NCBI RefSeq assembly: GCF_002803155.1
Contig: NZ_NNBP01000017.1
Span: 124,001-188,000 of the forward strand
DNA from: Streptomyces sp. CB02959
GTDB lineage: Bacteria; Actinomycetota; Actinomycetes; Streptomycetales; Streptomycetaceae
Direction: 5' to 3'
DNA length: 64,000 nt
Positions 1-8,952 of this stretch are shown here, in pieces. Within the stretch, counting starts at the first letter, position 1; the number at the start of each line of letters is the position of its first letter. A program made the position numbers and the translations under genes. The notes beneath the pieces were generated by a model. The model had not been told where the DNA came from, made no database searches, and was given only the letters and a program-made list of their open reading frames with translations.

Positions 1-1
1 G

Positions 2-658
2 ATGTCCTCCACCCTGCTCAGCCCGCTCACCATCCCGCTCACCCTGGCCGGCGCCTCCGCCGTGACCAGCGGCGACTACTCCGCGGCGCTCGCCAGGATG
101 GCCCAGGTCTCGGGCGGCGCACTGGCCGCCACCGGGGTGGTGGCGCCCTGCCTCGCCGGGCTGGCCGTCCGTGCCGCACTGCCCGAACGCCGGGCCGCCG
201 CGGCCCTGCCCTGGCTGAAACTCCTCGCCCTGGCCGCCGCCCTCACGCTCACCTACCTCAACGCCTGCGGCGCCTTCGCCGACCTCATCGCCCGCCCCCG
301 GCCCGCGCTGCTCACCCTCGCCACACTCGCCGCGGCGGTCATGTGCGTGGCGTCCTTCCTCCTCGGCTGGTGCCTGGCCCGCGCCCTGAAGGCCGCTCAC
401 GCCGACGCCGTCGCCCTGACGTTCACCTCGGGCATGAACAACAGCAGCGCCGGCGCGGTCCTGGCCACCACCCGCTTCCCCGACCACCCGCACGTCCTGC
501 TGCCGATCCTGGCGTACAGCCTGTTGCAGAAGGTGCTCGCCGGCTACGCGGACTCCACCCTGGCCCGGCGCGGGCGGCGCACCGGCCCGCCGACGCGGCC
601 GACCGGCCCGGAAGCCGCCGCTCCGTGCCCCGGAACCGGTCAGGAAGCGTTCAGGTGA
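2..658 (+). CDS. bile acid:sodium symporter / ACR3-like transporter, 3' part (5' end outside window)
   Basis: Multi-spanning membrane protein fragment of about 218 residues, consistent with the C-terminal two thirds of a BASS/ACR3-fold carrier (family members are usually 300 aa or more). Several hydrophobic helices are visible, and the motif FTSGMNNSSAGAVLATTRF at about residues 140-158 matches the conserved glycine/asparagine crossover segment of the fold. The ATG at the window edge is probably internal, because no ribosome site can be seen and the N-terminal helices are missing. Substrate cannot be assigned: bile-acid-like organic anions, pantoate and arsenite are all transported by relatives. 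The tail after about residue 188 is polar and proline-rich, probably cytoplasmic. Confidence 0.75.
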   Translation: MSSTLLSPLTIPLTLAGASAVTSGDYSAALARMAQVSGGALAATGVVAPCLAGLAVRAALPERRAAAALPWLKLLALAAALTLTYLNACGAFADLIARPRPALLTLATLAAAVMCVASFLLGWCLARALKAAHADAVALTFTSGMNNSSAGAVLATTRFPDHPHVLLPILAYSLLQKVLAGYADSTLARRGRRTGPPTRPTGPEAAAPCPGTGQEAFR

Positions 659-776
659 CCCCTGGCACCGTGCCCGACCGTGACCACCGAAGCGCGCACC
701 TCCAGGACCGGACCGGGCACCCGGAGGCCCACGTCTCCTGCTGAACAAAGTCCCCCAGATCACCGTCCACTTCTGG

Positions 777-1511
777 GTGATCAAGGTCCTGTGCACCACC
801 GTGGGCGAGACCGCGGCCGACCTGCTCAACGGCAACCTCGGCATGGGCCTGACCCGCACCTCCTACGTGATGGGCGCACTGCTGATCGCCGCCCTGGCCC
901 TCCAGTTCCGGGCCCGCTCCTACAGCCCGGCCCGGTACTGGCTCGCCGTCGTCCTGATCAGCGTCGTCGGCACGCTGATCAGCGACAACCTCACCGACAA
1001 CCTCGGCGTCCCGCTGGAGGTCAGCACCGCGGTCTTCGCCGTGGCGCTGGCACTGACCTTCGGCACCTGGTACCTGAGCGAACGCACCCTGTCGATCCAC
1101 TCCATCCGCACCACCCGCCGCGAAGCCTTCTACTGGCTGGCGATCCTGTTCACCTTCGCGCTGGGCACCTCGGCCGGCGACCTGACCGCCGAGCGGCTGA
1201 GCCTGGGCTACTGGTTCTCCACGGTCGTCTTCGCCGTCCTCATCGGCGTGGTGGCACTGGCCCGCTTCGCCCTGGACCTCAACGCCGTCTGGGCGTTCTG
1301 GACCGCCTACGTCCTGACCCGACCGCTCGGCGCCTCGCTCGGCGACTACCTCTCCCAGCCGCCCGGCGACGGCGGGCTGGGCCTGGGCACCGTCGGCACC
1401 AGCGCCCTCTTCCTGGCCGTCATCCTCGCCCTGGTGGTGTACCTGACCCGGTCGAAGCGGGACGTCCTGCCGACCGGCCCGGAAACCGAGGTCAGCCCGT
1501 CGGCAGCGTGA
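777..1511 (+). CDS. COG4705-type multi-pass membrane protein
   Basis: Integral membrane protein of at least 244 aa with eight or so hydrophobic segments and four internal repeats, each carrying a G-x3-D type signature (GETAADLL, GTLISDNL, GTSAGDLT, GASLGDYL). This matches the uncharacterised membrane-anchored COG4705 family. Only GTG at 777 is a standard start, but coding sense continues upstream (LLNKVPQITVHFW), and CTG at 738 lies 11 nt after GGAGG (722-726). A CTG start giving 257 aa is therefore plausible. It sits convergent to a two-component system; whether that system regulates it is inference. Function is unknown; the repeated acidic residues suggest ion binding or transport. Confidence 0.8.
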   Translation: MIKVLCTTVGETAADLLNGNLGMGLTRTSYVMGALLIAALALQFRARSYSPARYWLAVVLISVVGTLISDNLTDNLGVPLEVSTAVFAVALALTFGTWYLSERTLSIHSIRTTRREAFYWLAILFTFALGTSAGDLTAERLSLGYWFSTVVFAVLIGVVALARFALDLNAVWAFWTAYVLTRPLGASLGDYLSQPPGDGGLGLGTVGTSALFLAVILALVVYLTRSKRDVLPTGPETEVSPSAA

Positions 1512-2670
1512 CCGCGAACCGCGCGCCCGGGCCGGCGCCGTCCAGCGCGATGTCGCCACCGGCCGCGCGGGCCAGCCGCCGGGCGAGCGCCAGCCCCAGG
1601 CCCGCGCCGTCGTGCCCGTCCTCCGGGCAGGCCCGCCGCCCGGGCTCGAAGAGCGCACCGGTGAACTCCGGCGGCACCCCCGGCCCGTCGTCGGTGACAT
1701 GGAGGACGACGCCACCGGGCCGCACGGTGCACGTGAGGCCGATGGTGTGCCCCGAGTACCGGCGGGCGTTGTCCAGCAGCGGCATCAGGGTCCGCTCCAC
1801 GACCGCCGCCGGAACACCCACGGCCGCCGCGTCGCCCGCCACCGCCACCGCGGGCGCACCGGGATGGTCCGCCGCGATCCGCCCCGCCAACTGGTGCGCG
1901 AAATCCGGGAAGTGACACCTGCCCGGCACCCCCGCGCCACGGGTCCGGACCTCGGACAGCAGCGACGCGCAGATCTGCCGCATGGTCGCCGCGGCACTCG
2001 CGATCGCCTCGTGCGAGGCGGCCCGCTCCGCGGCGCTCCGCGGCCGGCTGGTCAGCCATTCGGTCTCCGCGGTGATCCGCGCCAGGGGGGTGCGCAGCTC
2101 GTGGGAGAGCTCCGCGGCCTGCTGCTGCTCATGGCGCAGCACCGCGGCGAGCCGGTCCAGCAGACCGTCGAGGCTGGTGGCGAACGAGGCGAGTTCGGTG
2201 GGCCGCCCGGCCGCCCCGAACCGCTCCGCCGCCCCGGCCTCGCTCCACCGGGTGGCCTGGGCGCTCATCGAGGCCACCGGCCGGCCAGTTGGGCCGCGCG
2301 CTTCCCCAGGGCGCTGGGCGCCTCGGCCGGCCGCTCCCCGCACCCGGCCGCCCTCGAAGATCCACACACTGCTGTCCAGCGCCCCGTCCCGGGCCGGCTC
2401 GTGGACCGCCAGCCGCCCGTCCGGCCGGGCCTCCACGGTGGCGGCCACCGCCTCCGCCCGGGTCCGCAGGGTGTCGTCCGCCTCCTCGTGCAGCCGCTTC
2501 TCCAGGGCCAGGTTGAACGCCACCGTCAGCACCGCGACCCACAGCGCACTGGTGGCGAGCGCCACGAGGGCGAGCCGCCCCCGCAGCGTCCGCACCGCGA
2601 AGGGACGCGCCGCGCCCCGCAGCCACCGCACCACCCGCGCCCGCAGCCCCGGACGCCCCGGCCACCTCAT
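1492..2670 (-). CDS. two-component sensor histidine kinase
   Basis: 392-aa sensor kinase. An N-terminal membrane segment (LALVALATSALWVAVLTVAF) and a short extracytoplasmic region precede a HAMP-like linker, the H-box SHELRTPLARI with phosphoacceptor His, the N-box LLDNARRYSG, and G-boxes DDGPGVP and GAGLGLALARR. The ATG at 2670 overlaps the response-regulator stop by 4 nt (ATGA), so the two are translationally coupled. Between about 2281 and 2345 the reading in this frame looks unlike the family (GRGAQRPGEARGPTG), while the neighbouring frame reads naturally (APSALGKRAAQLAGR). Two compensating indels may lie there. The 3' end overlaps the convergent COG4705 gene by 20 bp. Confidence 0.85.
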   Translation of the reverse strand: MRWPGRPGLRARVVRWLRGAARPFAVRTLRGRLALVALATSALWVAVLTVAFNLALEKRLHEEADDTLRTRAEAVAATVEARPDGRLAVHEPARDGALDSSVWIFEGGRVRGAAGRGAQRPGEARGPTGRPVASMSAQATRWSEAGAAERFGAAGRPTELASFATSLDGLLDRLAAVLRHEQQQAAELSHELRTPLARITAETEWLTSRPRSAAERAASHEAIASAAATMRQICASLLSEVRTRGAGVPGRCHFPDFAHQLAGRIAADHPGAPAVAVAGDAAAVGVPAAVVERTLMPLLDNARRYSGHTIGLTCTVRPGGVVLHVTDDGPGVPPEFTGALFEPGRRACPEDGHDGAGLGLALARRLARAAGGDIALDGAGPGARFAVTLPTG

Positions 2671-3337
2671 GCGAAGCGGTACCCGACGCCGCGGACCGTG
2701 CCGATCCGGTGCGGGGTGCCGGCCTCGCGCAGCTTGCGGCGGAGCCGGGCCAGGTACTGGTCCAGGGTGTTGTCGCTGACCTGCGCGCCCTCCGGCCAGC
2801 CGGCCCGCAGCAGCGCCCGCCGGCGGACCACCGCCCCCGGCTCCGCCATCAGGCACGCCAGCAGCCGGAACTCGGTCGGCGTCAACGGGACCGTCCGGCC
2901 GGGCGCGGTCAGCGCGTGCCGTACCGGGTCCAACCGCAGCCCGTCGGCACGGTCGGCGGGCCCGGCGGTGTCGCCCCGGCGGCGCAGTACTGCCCGGATC
3001 CGGGCCGCCAGTTCGCTCAGTGGAACGGCTTGGCCAGGTAGTCGTCCCCGCCGGACGCGAAGCCGGACAGCCGGTCGGTGAGGTTGCCGCGGGCGGTCAG
3101 GAAGATCACCGGGGCGGTGATCCCCGCTCCGCGCAGGGCCTGGCACGCGTCCCGGCCGTCCGCGTCGGGCAGCCCGATGTCCAGCACCACCGCGTCCACC
3201 GCCGCATCGGCGGTGCGCAGCGCCGTGGCGCCGTCGGCGGCGGTGACGACGTCGAACTCCTCGTCGCGCAGTCCGCGGACGAGCACATCGCGCAGGCGGT
3301 GATCGTCCTCGACGACCAGAATGCGGGCAGCGGTCAC
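2667..3337 (-). pseudogene. OmpR-family response regulator, frameshifted
   Basis: Receiver and DNA-binding halves lie in different frames. From GTG at 3337 the receiver domain reads ILVVEDDHRLRDVL, VVLDIGLPDADG (phospho-Asp) and LTARGN, then DDYLAKPFH, and hits a stop at about 3020. The continuation LSELAARIRAVLRRRG and the winged-helix output domain (TPTEFRLLACLM, DQYLARLRRKL, IGTVRGVGYRF) follow in another frame to 2667. One missing C (CACTGAGC where CACCTGAGC would restore frame) near 3019-3022 explains the break. It is either a true 1-nt deletion that leaves the partner kinase orphaned, or a sequence error. The upstream gene is transcribed the same way, about 75 bp away. Confidence 0.85.
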
Positions 3338-3412
3338 CCGGCCAGTATTACCGGCGCCCACCCCGGTATCCGGGGCGGAGCCCGCAGACCGGACGGGACG
3401 TACAGGTTCCGT

Positions 3413-4366
3413 TCAGGTTCCGGACGCCGCCGCGGGCGCCGGCCCGGGGACCTGCCCGGTGTCCTGGCCACCCGCAGCACCCGCCAGGTCCCGGTGGATG
3501 ACCTTGGCGGCCGCCTCCACGGTGGCCACCCCGTAGCCCATGGTGTCGCTGCCGGTGGAGAGGAGGGCCATCGCGTAGTCGTTGCCGCTGCCGCTGAACG
3601 AACCGACGCTGTTCACCCGCCAGCCCTGGTGGGCGCGCGGCAGCCAGCCGTTCTTGAGGTGGGCGGTCGTCGACAACGGTGCCCCCGCCGGCACGCCCCA
3701 CCGCTGTTCGGGGACGACCTTCCGCATCAGGTCGAGGGCGTAGTCCCGGGACGCCGCGCCGAGCACCGTGTTGTCGGTGGTCAGCAGCCGCATCAGGGTG
3801 AGCTGGTCGGCGGCGGTGATCTGGGTGAGGCCCCAGGAGACGCCGGGGCCGGGCACGGTGTGCCGCATACCGGCCAGGTCCAGGAAGTGCTGGATGCCGG
3901 TCCGGCCGACCTGGCGCCACAGGGCATCGGTCGAGGCGTTGTCCGACTTGGTGATCATGGCGGTGGTCAGCGTGACCTCGTGCGGTGTCAGCACGCGGTG
4001 CGCCTCCTCGGCCTGCCGCAGCAGCGCCCCCAGGACCGTGACCTTGACCACGCTCGCGGAGTCGAACGACGTGCCCGCCTGGAACTCGCAGCTGGTCCCG
4101 GAGGGGCGGTCGTAGAGGGCGACCGCGGAAGTGCCCTGGCGCCCCTGGAGGGCGCCGGCGATGTCGTGGGACAGAGTGGAGGCCAGACCCGGCCGGTCGG
4201 AGGTGCAGACGACCTCGGCGTCGCCCACGCTGTCGCTGCCGGAGCTCGCCGAAGCGGGGGCCGCCGCGCTCCATACCGTGAGCGCGGCTCCGGCGGCCAC
4301 CAGGGCGGCCAGTCCGCGACGGGTGCGGCGTGCAGTACTCCGGGGTGCCTTGCGTGATCCGTACAT
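3413..4366 (-). CDS. secreted class A beta-lactamase-like serine hydrolase
   Basis: 317-aa exported protein of the serine beta-lactamase/PBP-like superfamily. The N-terminus has a basic twin-arginine-like region (ARRTRRGLAAL), a hydrophobic core and an ASA cleavage site near residue 40. Catalytic motifs are SVVK (Ser105/Lys108), SDN (141-143) and, in place of the canonical KTG, LKNG near residue 242. The KTG-to-KNG change and large loops suggest a hydrolase acting on peptidoglycan-like substrates or a divergent lactamase rather than a proven antibiotic-resistance enzyme. ATG at 4366 is chosen because the signal peptide begins there; sequence upstream has no export features. Confidence 0.85.
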   Translation of the reverse strand: MYGSRKAPRSTARRTRRGLAALVAAGAALTVWSAAAPASASSGSDSVGDAEVVCTSDRPGLASTLSHDIAGALQGRQGTSAVALYDRPSGTSCEFQAGTSFDSASVVKVTVLGALLRQAEEAHRVLTPHEVTLTTAMITKSDNASTDALWRQVGRTGIQHFLDLAGMRHTVPGPGVSWGLTQITAADQLTLMRLLTTDNTVLGAASRDYALDLMRKVVPEQRWGVPAGAPLSTTAHLKNGWLPRAHQGWRVNSVGSFSGSGNDYAMALLSTGSDTMGYGVATVEAAAKVIHRDLAGAAGGQDTGQVPGPAPAAASGT

Positions 4367-4800
4367 GAGGGTGGTGTGTCCTGTCCCACTGTGCGCGCCG
4401 CCCGCCTGGCATCCCCTGGGGAGCCCACCCGGTATCCCACCGGCTACGGCGATCAAGCGACGACCCGTGCCCTGGTAGCGGGCACCCCGTAAGAATGCGG
4501 GCCGATCGGCCGATGGGAAAAGAGCGAACGGGTGTGATATATGCCAAAGGGGCATTCGGGTCGACTAACGGGACATCGTGGTCATCGGGCGCGGCGCCCC
4601 CCCCGTATGGCGCCCGCTCCCGCCTGTCCCTGTCCGCCCCCGTGGTGGCCCGGTCGTCCCCCCCCAGCGACCCGCCATCGGGGCGCCGACCGACGCCACC
4701 GCCCCGACATCCACCGTTCCGACGTCCGGCGCCCGGATTCGACGCGACGCCCCGACGTCCGACGCCCCAGCACCGCGCCGAGCTGCCGTCCGCCGTCCGC
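4367..4800. other. 434-bp intergenic region
   Basis: Separates the 5' end of the beta-lactamase-like gene from the 3' end of the GH13 gene; both genes lie on the minus strand. It should hold the beta-lactamase promoter. The part nearest the GH13 gene (about 4690-4780) contains degenerate CGACGTCCGACG-type short repeats and C-rich runs. Open frames here are not convincing. Confidence 0.5.
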
Positions 4801-6483
4801 CTACGGCAGCAGCGGCTGGGCCGGGTCCATCCACCACGCGGCGGTGGCCCCCGGAAGCGTCCCGGCCGGACAGGCGCCGCTGGCCAGCAGCGGCACACCG
4901 GCCACCGGCGCCGGTACCGGCTCGGTGCCGAAGTTCACCGCACAGACCAGCCCGTCGCCGCGGACGAACGCCAGCACCTGTGGCGGCGACTCCAGCCAGC
5001 GCAGCGGGCCGTCGCCGAGCTGCGGAAGGCCCCGGCGCAACTGGAGTGCCTCGCGGTAGAGGTGCCAGAACGACCCGGTGTCGGCCATCGCCCGGTCCGC
5101 GGTGTGCCCCGCGAACGACGCGGGCTGCGGGAGCCAGGTCGGCGCCGACCCGGCCGCGCTGAAGCCGTACGGGGCGGCCTCCCCCGACCAGGGCAGCGGC
5201 ACCCGGCAGCCGTCCCGGATGTGCTGCCGGCTGCCCGTGCGGTGGAAGATCGGGTCGGTGAGCACCTCGTCCGGCAGGTCGTCGACCTCGGGCAGGCCCA
5301 ACTCCTCGCCCTGGTAGACGTATGCGGCACCGGGCAGGGCCAGCATCAGCAGCGCCGCGGCGCGCGCCCGGGCCGGTCCCGACGCGCCCTCCGGGGTGTC
5401 CGGTTCGCCCGCGTAACGGGTCACGGTCCGGACCTGGTCGTGGTTGTTGAGCACCCAGGTGACGGTGGACCCGGTGTCCGCGATGTCGGTCAGCGCCTCG
5501 GAGATCACCTTGCGGAAGAGGTCGACGTCCCAGCGCGCGGTCAACAGGTGGAAGAAGAACGCCTGGTGCAGCTCGTCGGGTCGCACATACGCGGCCTGCT
5601 CGCCCGGGGTGCGCACCGACACCTCGCCCACCAGCAGCCGGTCGTGGCCGTCCCGGGCGGTGTACTCCTCGCACAGCGCCCGCCAGTCGCGCCACACCTG
5701 GTGCACCTCGGGCTGGTTCCAGGCCAGCGGGTTGACCGAGTCGCGGGTGCGCTCGTCGGCCGCCGGGTCGGGGGAGTCGGGGAGCTCGGGGTGCTTGAAG
5801 AGCCCCGCGGCCACGTCGATGCGGAAGCCGTCCACCCCGCGGTCCAGCCAGAACCGGAGCACCTTGTCGAAGTCGGCCGCCACGTCCGGGTTGCGCCAGT
5901 TCAGGTCGGGCTGCTCGGGCGTGAACATGTGGAGGTACCACTGCCCAGGGGTCCCGTCCTCTTCGGTGACGCGGGACCAGGCGGGCCCCCCGAACATCGC
6001 CCGCCAGTTGTTGGGCGGCAGCTCACCGTGCTCCCCGCGCCCCTCCGCGAAGTGGAAGAGCCTCCGCGCCGGACCGCCCGGACCCTCCTCCAACGCCGCC
6101 CGGAACCACGGGTGTTCGCTGGAGCAGTGGTTGGGAACGATGTCCAGCACCACCTTGAGGCCGAGCCGGTGGGCGTCGGCCATCAGCCGGTCGAACTCGT
6201 TGAGGTCGCCGTAGGCGGGATCCACGTCGCGGTAGTCCGCCACGTCGTAGCCGTGGTCGTGCTGCGGGGACGGGAAGAACGGACTGAGCCAAATCCCGTC
6301 CACACCAAGCTTCTTGAGGTACGGAAGTCCGCCGCGGACCCCGGCCAGGTCTCCCGTACCGTCTCCGGTGGAGTCGCGGAAGCTCCGGACGTAGACCTGG
6401 TAGATGACCGCGTCGCGCCACCAGCGCTGGGCCGTGTCCTGGGCGGGGGTCGGATGGCCGCGATCTGCGGTGGCTGTGAACAT
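4801..6483 (-). CDS. GH13 alpha-glucosidase / oligo-1,6-glucosidase
   Basis: 560-aa cytoplasmic glycoside hydrolase family 13 enzyme, lacking a signal peptide. It starts with the WWRDAVIYQVYVRSF (beta/alpha)8-barrel entry strand. It carries conserved region I (DIVPNH), region II with the nucleophile Asp (GFRIDVAAG), region III with the acid/base Glu (LLVGEVS) and region IV (NNHDQ). The all-beta C-terminal domain ends near LLP. The overall pattern fits alpha-1,4/1,6-glucosidases that split imported maltodextrins or isomalto-oligosaccharides. ATG at 6483 is preferred over TTG at 6510, which would add nine residues. Unlike typical agl/mal loci, no ABC transporter is adjacent. Confidence 0.88.
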   Translation of the reverse strand: MFTATADRGHPTPAQDTAQRWWRDAVIYQVYVRSFRDSTGDGTGDLAGVRGGLPYLKKLGVDGIWLSPFFPSPQHDHGYDVADYRDVDPAYGDLNEFDRLMADAHRLGLKVVLDIVPNHCSSEHPWFRAALEEGPGGPARRLFHFAEGRGEHGELPPNNWRAMFGGPAWSRVTEEDGTPGQWYLHMFTPEQPDLNWRNPDVAADFDKVLRFWLDRGVDGFRIDVAAGLFKHPELPDSPDPAADERTRDSVNPLAWNQPEVHQVWRDWRALCEEYTARDGHDRLLVGEVSVRTPGEQAAYVRPDELHQAFFFHLLTARWDVDLFRKVISEALTDIADTGSTVTWVLNNHDQVRTVTRYAGEPDTPEGASGPARARAAALLMLALPGAAYVYQGEELGLPEVDDLPDEVLTDPIFHRTGSRQHIRDGCRVPLPWSGEAAPYGFSAAGSAPTWLPQPASFAGHTADRAMADTGSFWHLYREALQLRRGLPQLGDGPLRWLESPPQVLAFVRGDGLVCAVNFGTEPVPAPVAGVPLLASGACPAGTLPGATAAWWMDPAQPLLP

Positions 6484-7167
6484 CTGCCGGATCCACTTCT
6501 TACGGTGCAAGTCGGCGTGGCGGCTTGCGAGTTGCTGTTATGCATGCATGTTAGGTAGCCCCGTCTTTTCGGTGTCAACTGAAAGACGGAAGTCGAACGG
6601 TACGTGCCCGGATTTGTGGGGTATGGCGTCCGGATCCTGTACGGAATGTCGCCCTCGGGTGTTCGACTGTATTTCAACTCCCCTATGAGATAAGGGAGTA
6701 GTGGAGCGGTGCATTGGTGGGGGATCGGCCGGTCGGGGAGGCGGGGAGGCGGGCAGCCGGGTGGTCGCGAGGTCGGGTGACCGATTGGCGGGTCCGGCCG
6801 TCGAGATGATGCGGGTGGTGCGGCATCCCTCCTGCGGAACGCGAGACGGGTCTGCCCCGACGTCCGCCCCGTTGCCGCGCTCCTGTATACCTGTTAGTCA
6901 TTCCGGAGAGGGCTCGTCGGCAAGCCGCAGGAAGAGCTTCCGGACGAGGTCTTGAAGGCAAGGCTTCCCGGCGAAATCCTCCATCACGGGACAGTGACCG
7001 GCCGAACCCGCTCCGGGCCGGACGGCCACCGCGATGACCGCCACCGTGGAAACCGGACATCGAACAACAGGCATCGAGCAACACGCATCGAGCAACAGAC
7101 AACGGCAACACGCATCGAGCACCGGGCGTCGCACCACGGGCGTCGAAGGCTCGGGGAGAGGGAGAGC
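6484..7167. other. intergenic region between divergent GH13 and PadR genes
   Basis: Roughly 680 bp. Near the GH13 start there is an AT-richer stretch (6515-6690) with TTGCGAGTTGC, reminiscent of the CTTGC/TTGC half-sites bound by LacI-type MalR/AglR repressors; this is only a weak match. Nearer the PadR gene, 7058-7145 holds imperfect repeats of GCATCGAGCA and CAACA. No convincing gene was found. Confidence 0.4.
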
Positions 7168-7674
7168 GTGCGGCTGCCACTCCTGGCACTGCTGGTCAGC
7201 GGACCCGCGCACGGCTATGAACTCAAACAGGCCCTGGAGGCACTCCTGGGCGCGGCCTACCCCCGACCGAACGTCGGTCAGATATACGTGACCCTCGGCC
7301 GGCTGGAGAAGACGGGACTCATCGAGGGTGAGGAGGTCGAACAGCCGGACCGCCCGAACAAGCGGATCTACCGGATCACCACGGCCGGTCGCGAGGCGGT
7401 GGACGCGTGGTTCGAAGACGCCACCGTCGAACCGCGGGTCCGCGACGAGTTCTTCGTGAAACTGGCGCTCGTCTCGCGGTCCGGGACCGCCGACCAGGGC
7501 ACCTTGATCAACAAGCAGCGCCGGCACTACCTCAAGCGCCTGCGGGAACTGTCCCGTCTGGCCGCCTCCGAAGACCGCGACAACCGGGTCGCGCACCTGC
7601 TGATAGAGGGCGCGATGCTGCACATCCAGGCGGACCTGGAGTGGCTGGAACGCTGCCAGGAGGAACTCGACTGA
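7168..7674 (+). CDS. PadR-family transcriptional regulator
   Basis: 168-aa PadR-like repressor. The N-terminal winged helix reads LLALLVSGPAHGYELKQAL, followed by the recognition helix region (YPRPNVGQIYVTLGRLEK) and the wing (GLIEGEE...KRIYRIT). A C-terminal helical Vir-like dimerisation domain (FVKLALVS, HLLIEGAMLHIQADLEWLE) completes it. GTG at 7168 is chosen because it sits 3-7 nt after a GGAGAG-rich ribosome site and matches the usual family N-terminus; the open frame further upstream encodes low-complexity Arg/His/Thr sequence. PadR regulators normally control adjacent efflux or stress genes, but none is adjacent here. Confidence 0.88.
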   Translation: MRLPLLALLVSGPAHGYELKQALEALLGAAYPRPNVGQIYVTLGRLEKTGLIEGEEVEQPDRPNKRIYRITTAGREAVDAWFEDATVEPRVRDEFFVKLALVSRSGTADQGTLINKQRRHYLKRLRELSRLAASEDRDNRVAHLLIEGAMLHIQADLEWLERCQEELD

Positions 7675-7689
7675 GGGCCTGGGCACGCG

Positions 7690-7753
7690 TGAGGGCATGA
7701 GGGCATGAGGGCGTGAGGGCGTGAGGGCGTGAGGGCGTGAGGGCGTGAGGGCG
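7690..7753. repeat. 8-bp microsatellite (TGAGGGCR)8
   Basis: Eight contiguous octamers begin 16 bp after the PadR stop: two TGAGGGCA followed by six TGAGGGCG. The array is perfect in unit length, so slipped-strand copy variation between strains is likely. Downstream (about 7790-7880) a pyrimidine-rich degenerate repeat of TTGCCCTNAACCCC continues the low-complexity stretch. Confidence 0.9.
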
Positions 7754-7890
7754 TGCAGTCGTGTGTAGGTGATGGGGCCCGCTTTCCCTCTCTGCCTTGC
7801 CCTCAACCTCCCTTGCCCTTACCCCCTCCTGCCCTTAACTCCCCCTGCCCTCCAGCCTTCTTGCCCTCAACCCCTTCTGGTTTTTCCCCG

Positions 7891-7919
7891 CCGCCCACCC
7901 CCTTCGGGGGGGTGGGCGG
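7891..7919. terminator. strong GC hairpin
   Basis: Perfect 12-bp stem CCGCCCACCCCC (7891-7902) / GGGGGTGGGCGG (7908-7919) with a TTCGG loop. No U-tract follows on either strand, as is common for Streptomyces terminators. It separates PadR from the peptidase operon. Confidence 0.6.
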
Positions 7920-8103
7920 GTCTGGAGGGGAGGGTGGGCGGACTGGCCTAGGCATGTGAACGCGCACGGCGGGTGGCGTGTGTCGGCGGCGTAGATGATC
8001 TTCAGTGGTCTGGACCTCCGGAGTTATCCACAGCCCTGGTCGGTGTGTTCACGTCCGCGTAACGTGATCGGTCAAGGGCTGCGCATGTGCCCTCTCACCT
8101 GCG

Positions 8104-8952
8104 ATGGGACTGATAGATGTGAAGATCCTGATCTCCGCGGACATGGAGGGTGCCACGGGCGTGACATGGCCCGCCGATGTGCTGCCGGGTACCCCGCAGT
8201 GGGAGCGCTGCCGCCATATGTTCACGTCCGATGTGAACGCGGCCATCGCCGGGTTCTTCGACGGCGGGGCGGACGAGGTGCTCGTCAACGAGGCCCATTG
8301 GACGATGCGCAACCTGCTGTTGGAGCAGCTCGACGAGCGCGCCGAGATGCTGACGGGCCGACACAAGGCCCTGAGCATGGTCGAGGGCGTGCAGCGCGGT
8401 GACGTCGACGGCATCGCGTTCATCGGCTACCACACCGGTGCCGGGACGGAGGGTGTGCTGGCGCACACATATCTCGCCAATACGCTCACCGGCGTCTGGG
8501 TCAACGGCACACGCGCCAGCGAGGGGTATCTCAACTCCCTCGTCGTGGCGGAGTACGGGGTGCCCGTGGTGCTGGTGACGGGCGACGACCGGACCTGCGA
8601 GGACGCGCAGGGATATGCCCCGCAGGCGCCCGGCGTGGCGGTGAAGGACTATGTCTCGCGCTATGCGGCGGTGTGCCGGCCGCCGACCCGCACGGCGGCC
8701 GAGATCCAGGCCGCGGCGCGCAAGGGCGCGGCGCTCGCGGTGCGTCACGAGCCGGTCCGTGGCGGCCCGTTCCGGTTCGAGTTGGAGTTCGATGCCGAGC
8801 ATCTGGTGGGAGCGGCGACATGCGTGCCCGGCGTGGAGCGCTGCGGTGAGCGCCGCGTCGCGTATACCAGTCAGGACATGTACGAAGCCATCCGGTGTTT
8901 CAAGGCGGTCACCACGGTCGTCTCGTCCGCCGTGGAGGAACAATATGGCTGA
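8104..8952 (+). CDS. M55 family D-aminopeptidase (DppA-like)
   Basis: 282-aa zinc peptidase resembling DppA, the self-compartmentalising D-aminopeptidase. Metal-site motifs are present: ISADMEGATGV (Asp/Glu), VNEAHW, GYHTGAG (His) and ASEGYLNS (Glu). The family removes N-terminal D-amino acids (e.g. D-Ala) from peptides released from the cell wall. ATG 8104 has no clear ribosome site; GTG 8119 gives the more family-like VKILISADMEG start, so the true N-terminus may be five residues shorter. Its stop overlaps the next gene by 8 bp, indicating one operon for peptide or cell-wall fragment breakdown. Confidence 0.87.
   Translation: MGLIDVKILISADMEGATGVTWPADVLPGTPQWERCRHMFTSDVNAAIAGFFDGGADEVLVNEAHWTMRNLLLEQLDERAEMLTGRHKALSMVEGVQRGDVDGIAFIGYHTGAGTEGVLAHTYLANTLTGVWVNGTRASEGYLNSLVVAEYGVPVVLVTGDDRTCEDAQGYAPQAPGVAVKDYVSRYAAVCRPPTRTAAEIQAAARKGAALAVRHEPVRGGPFRFELEFDAEHLVGAATCVPGVERCGERRVAYTSQDMYEAIRCFKAVTTVVSSAVEEQYG

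Larger units (their letters stand above)
7675..8103. other. 429-bp low-complexity intergenic region
   Basis: Holds the octamer microsatellite, C-rich degenerate repeats, the 7891-7919 hairpin and the promoter region for the M55/M20 operon (about 7950-8100). No gene is supported. Confidence 0.6.

Noticed and set aside
4541..5059. Possible plus-strand gene starting MPKGHSG
   Set aside because: It runs over the GH13 3' end in antisense, with low-complexity Arg/Pro text.
6515..6560. MalR/AglR operator before the GH13 gene
   Set aside because: Only TTGC half-sites are seen, without a clear inverted repeat.
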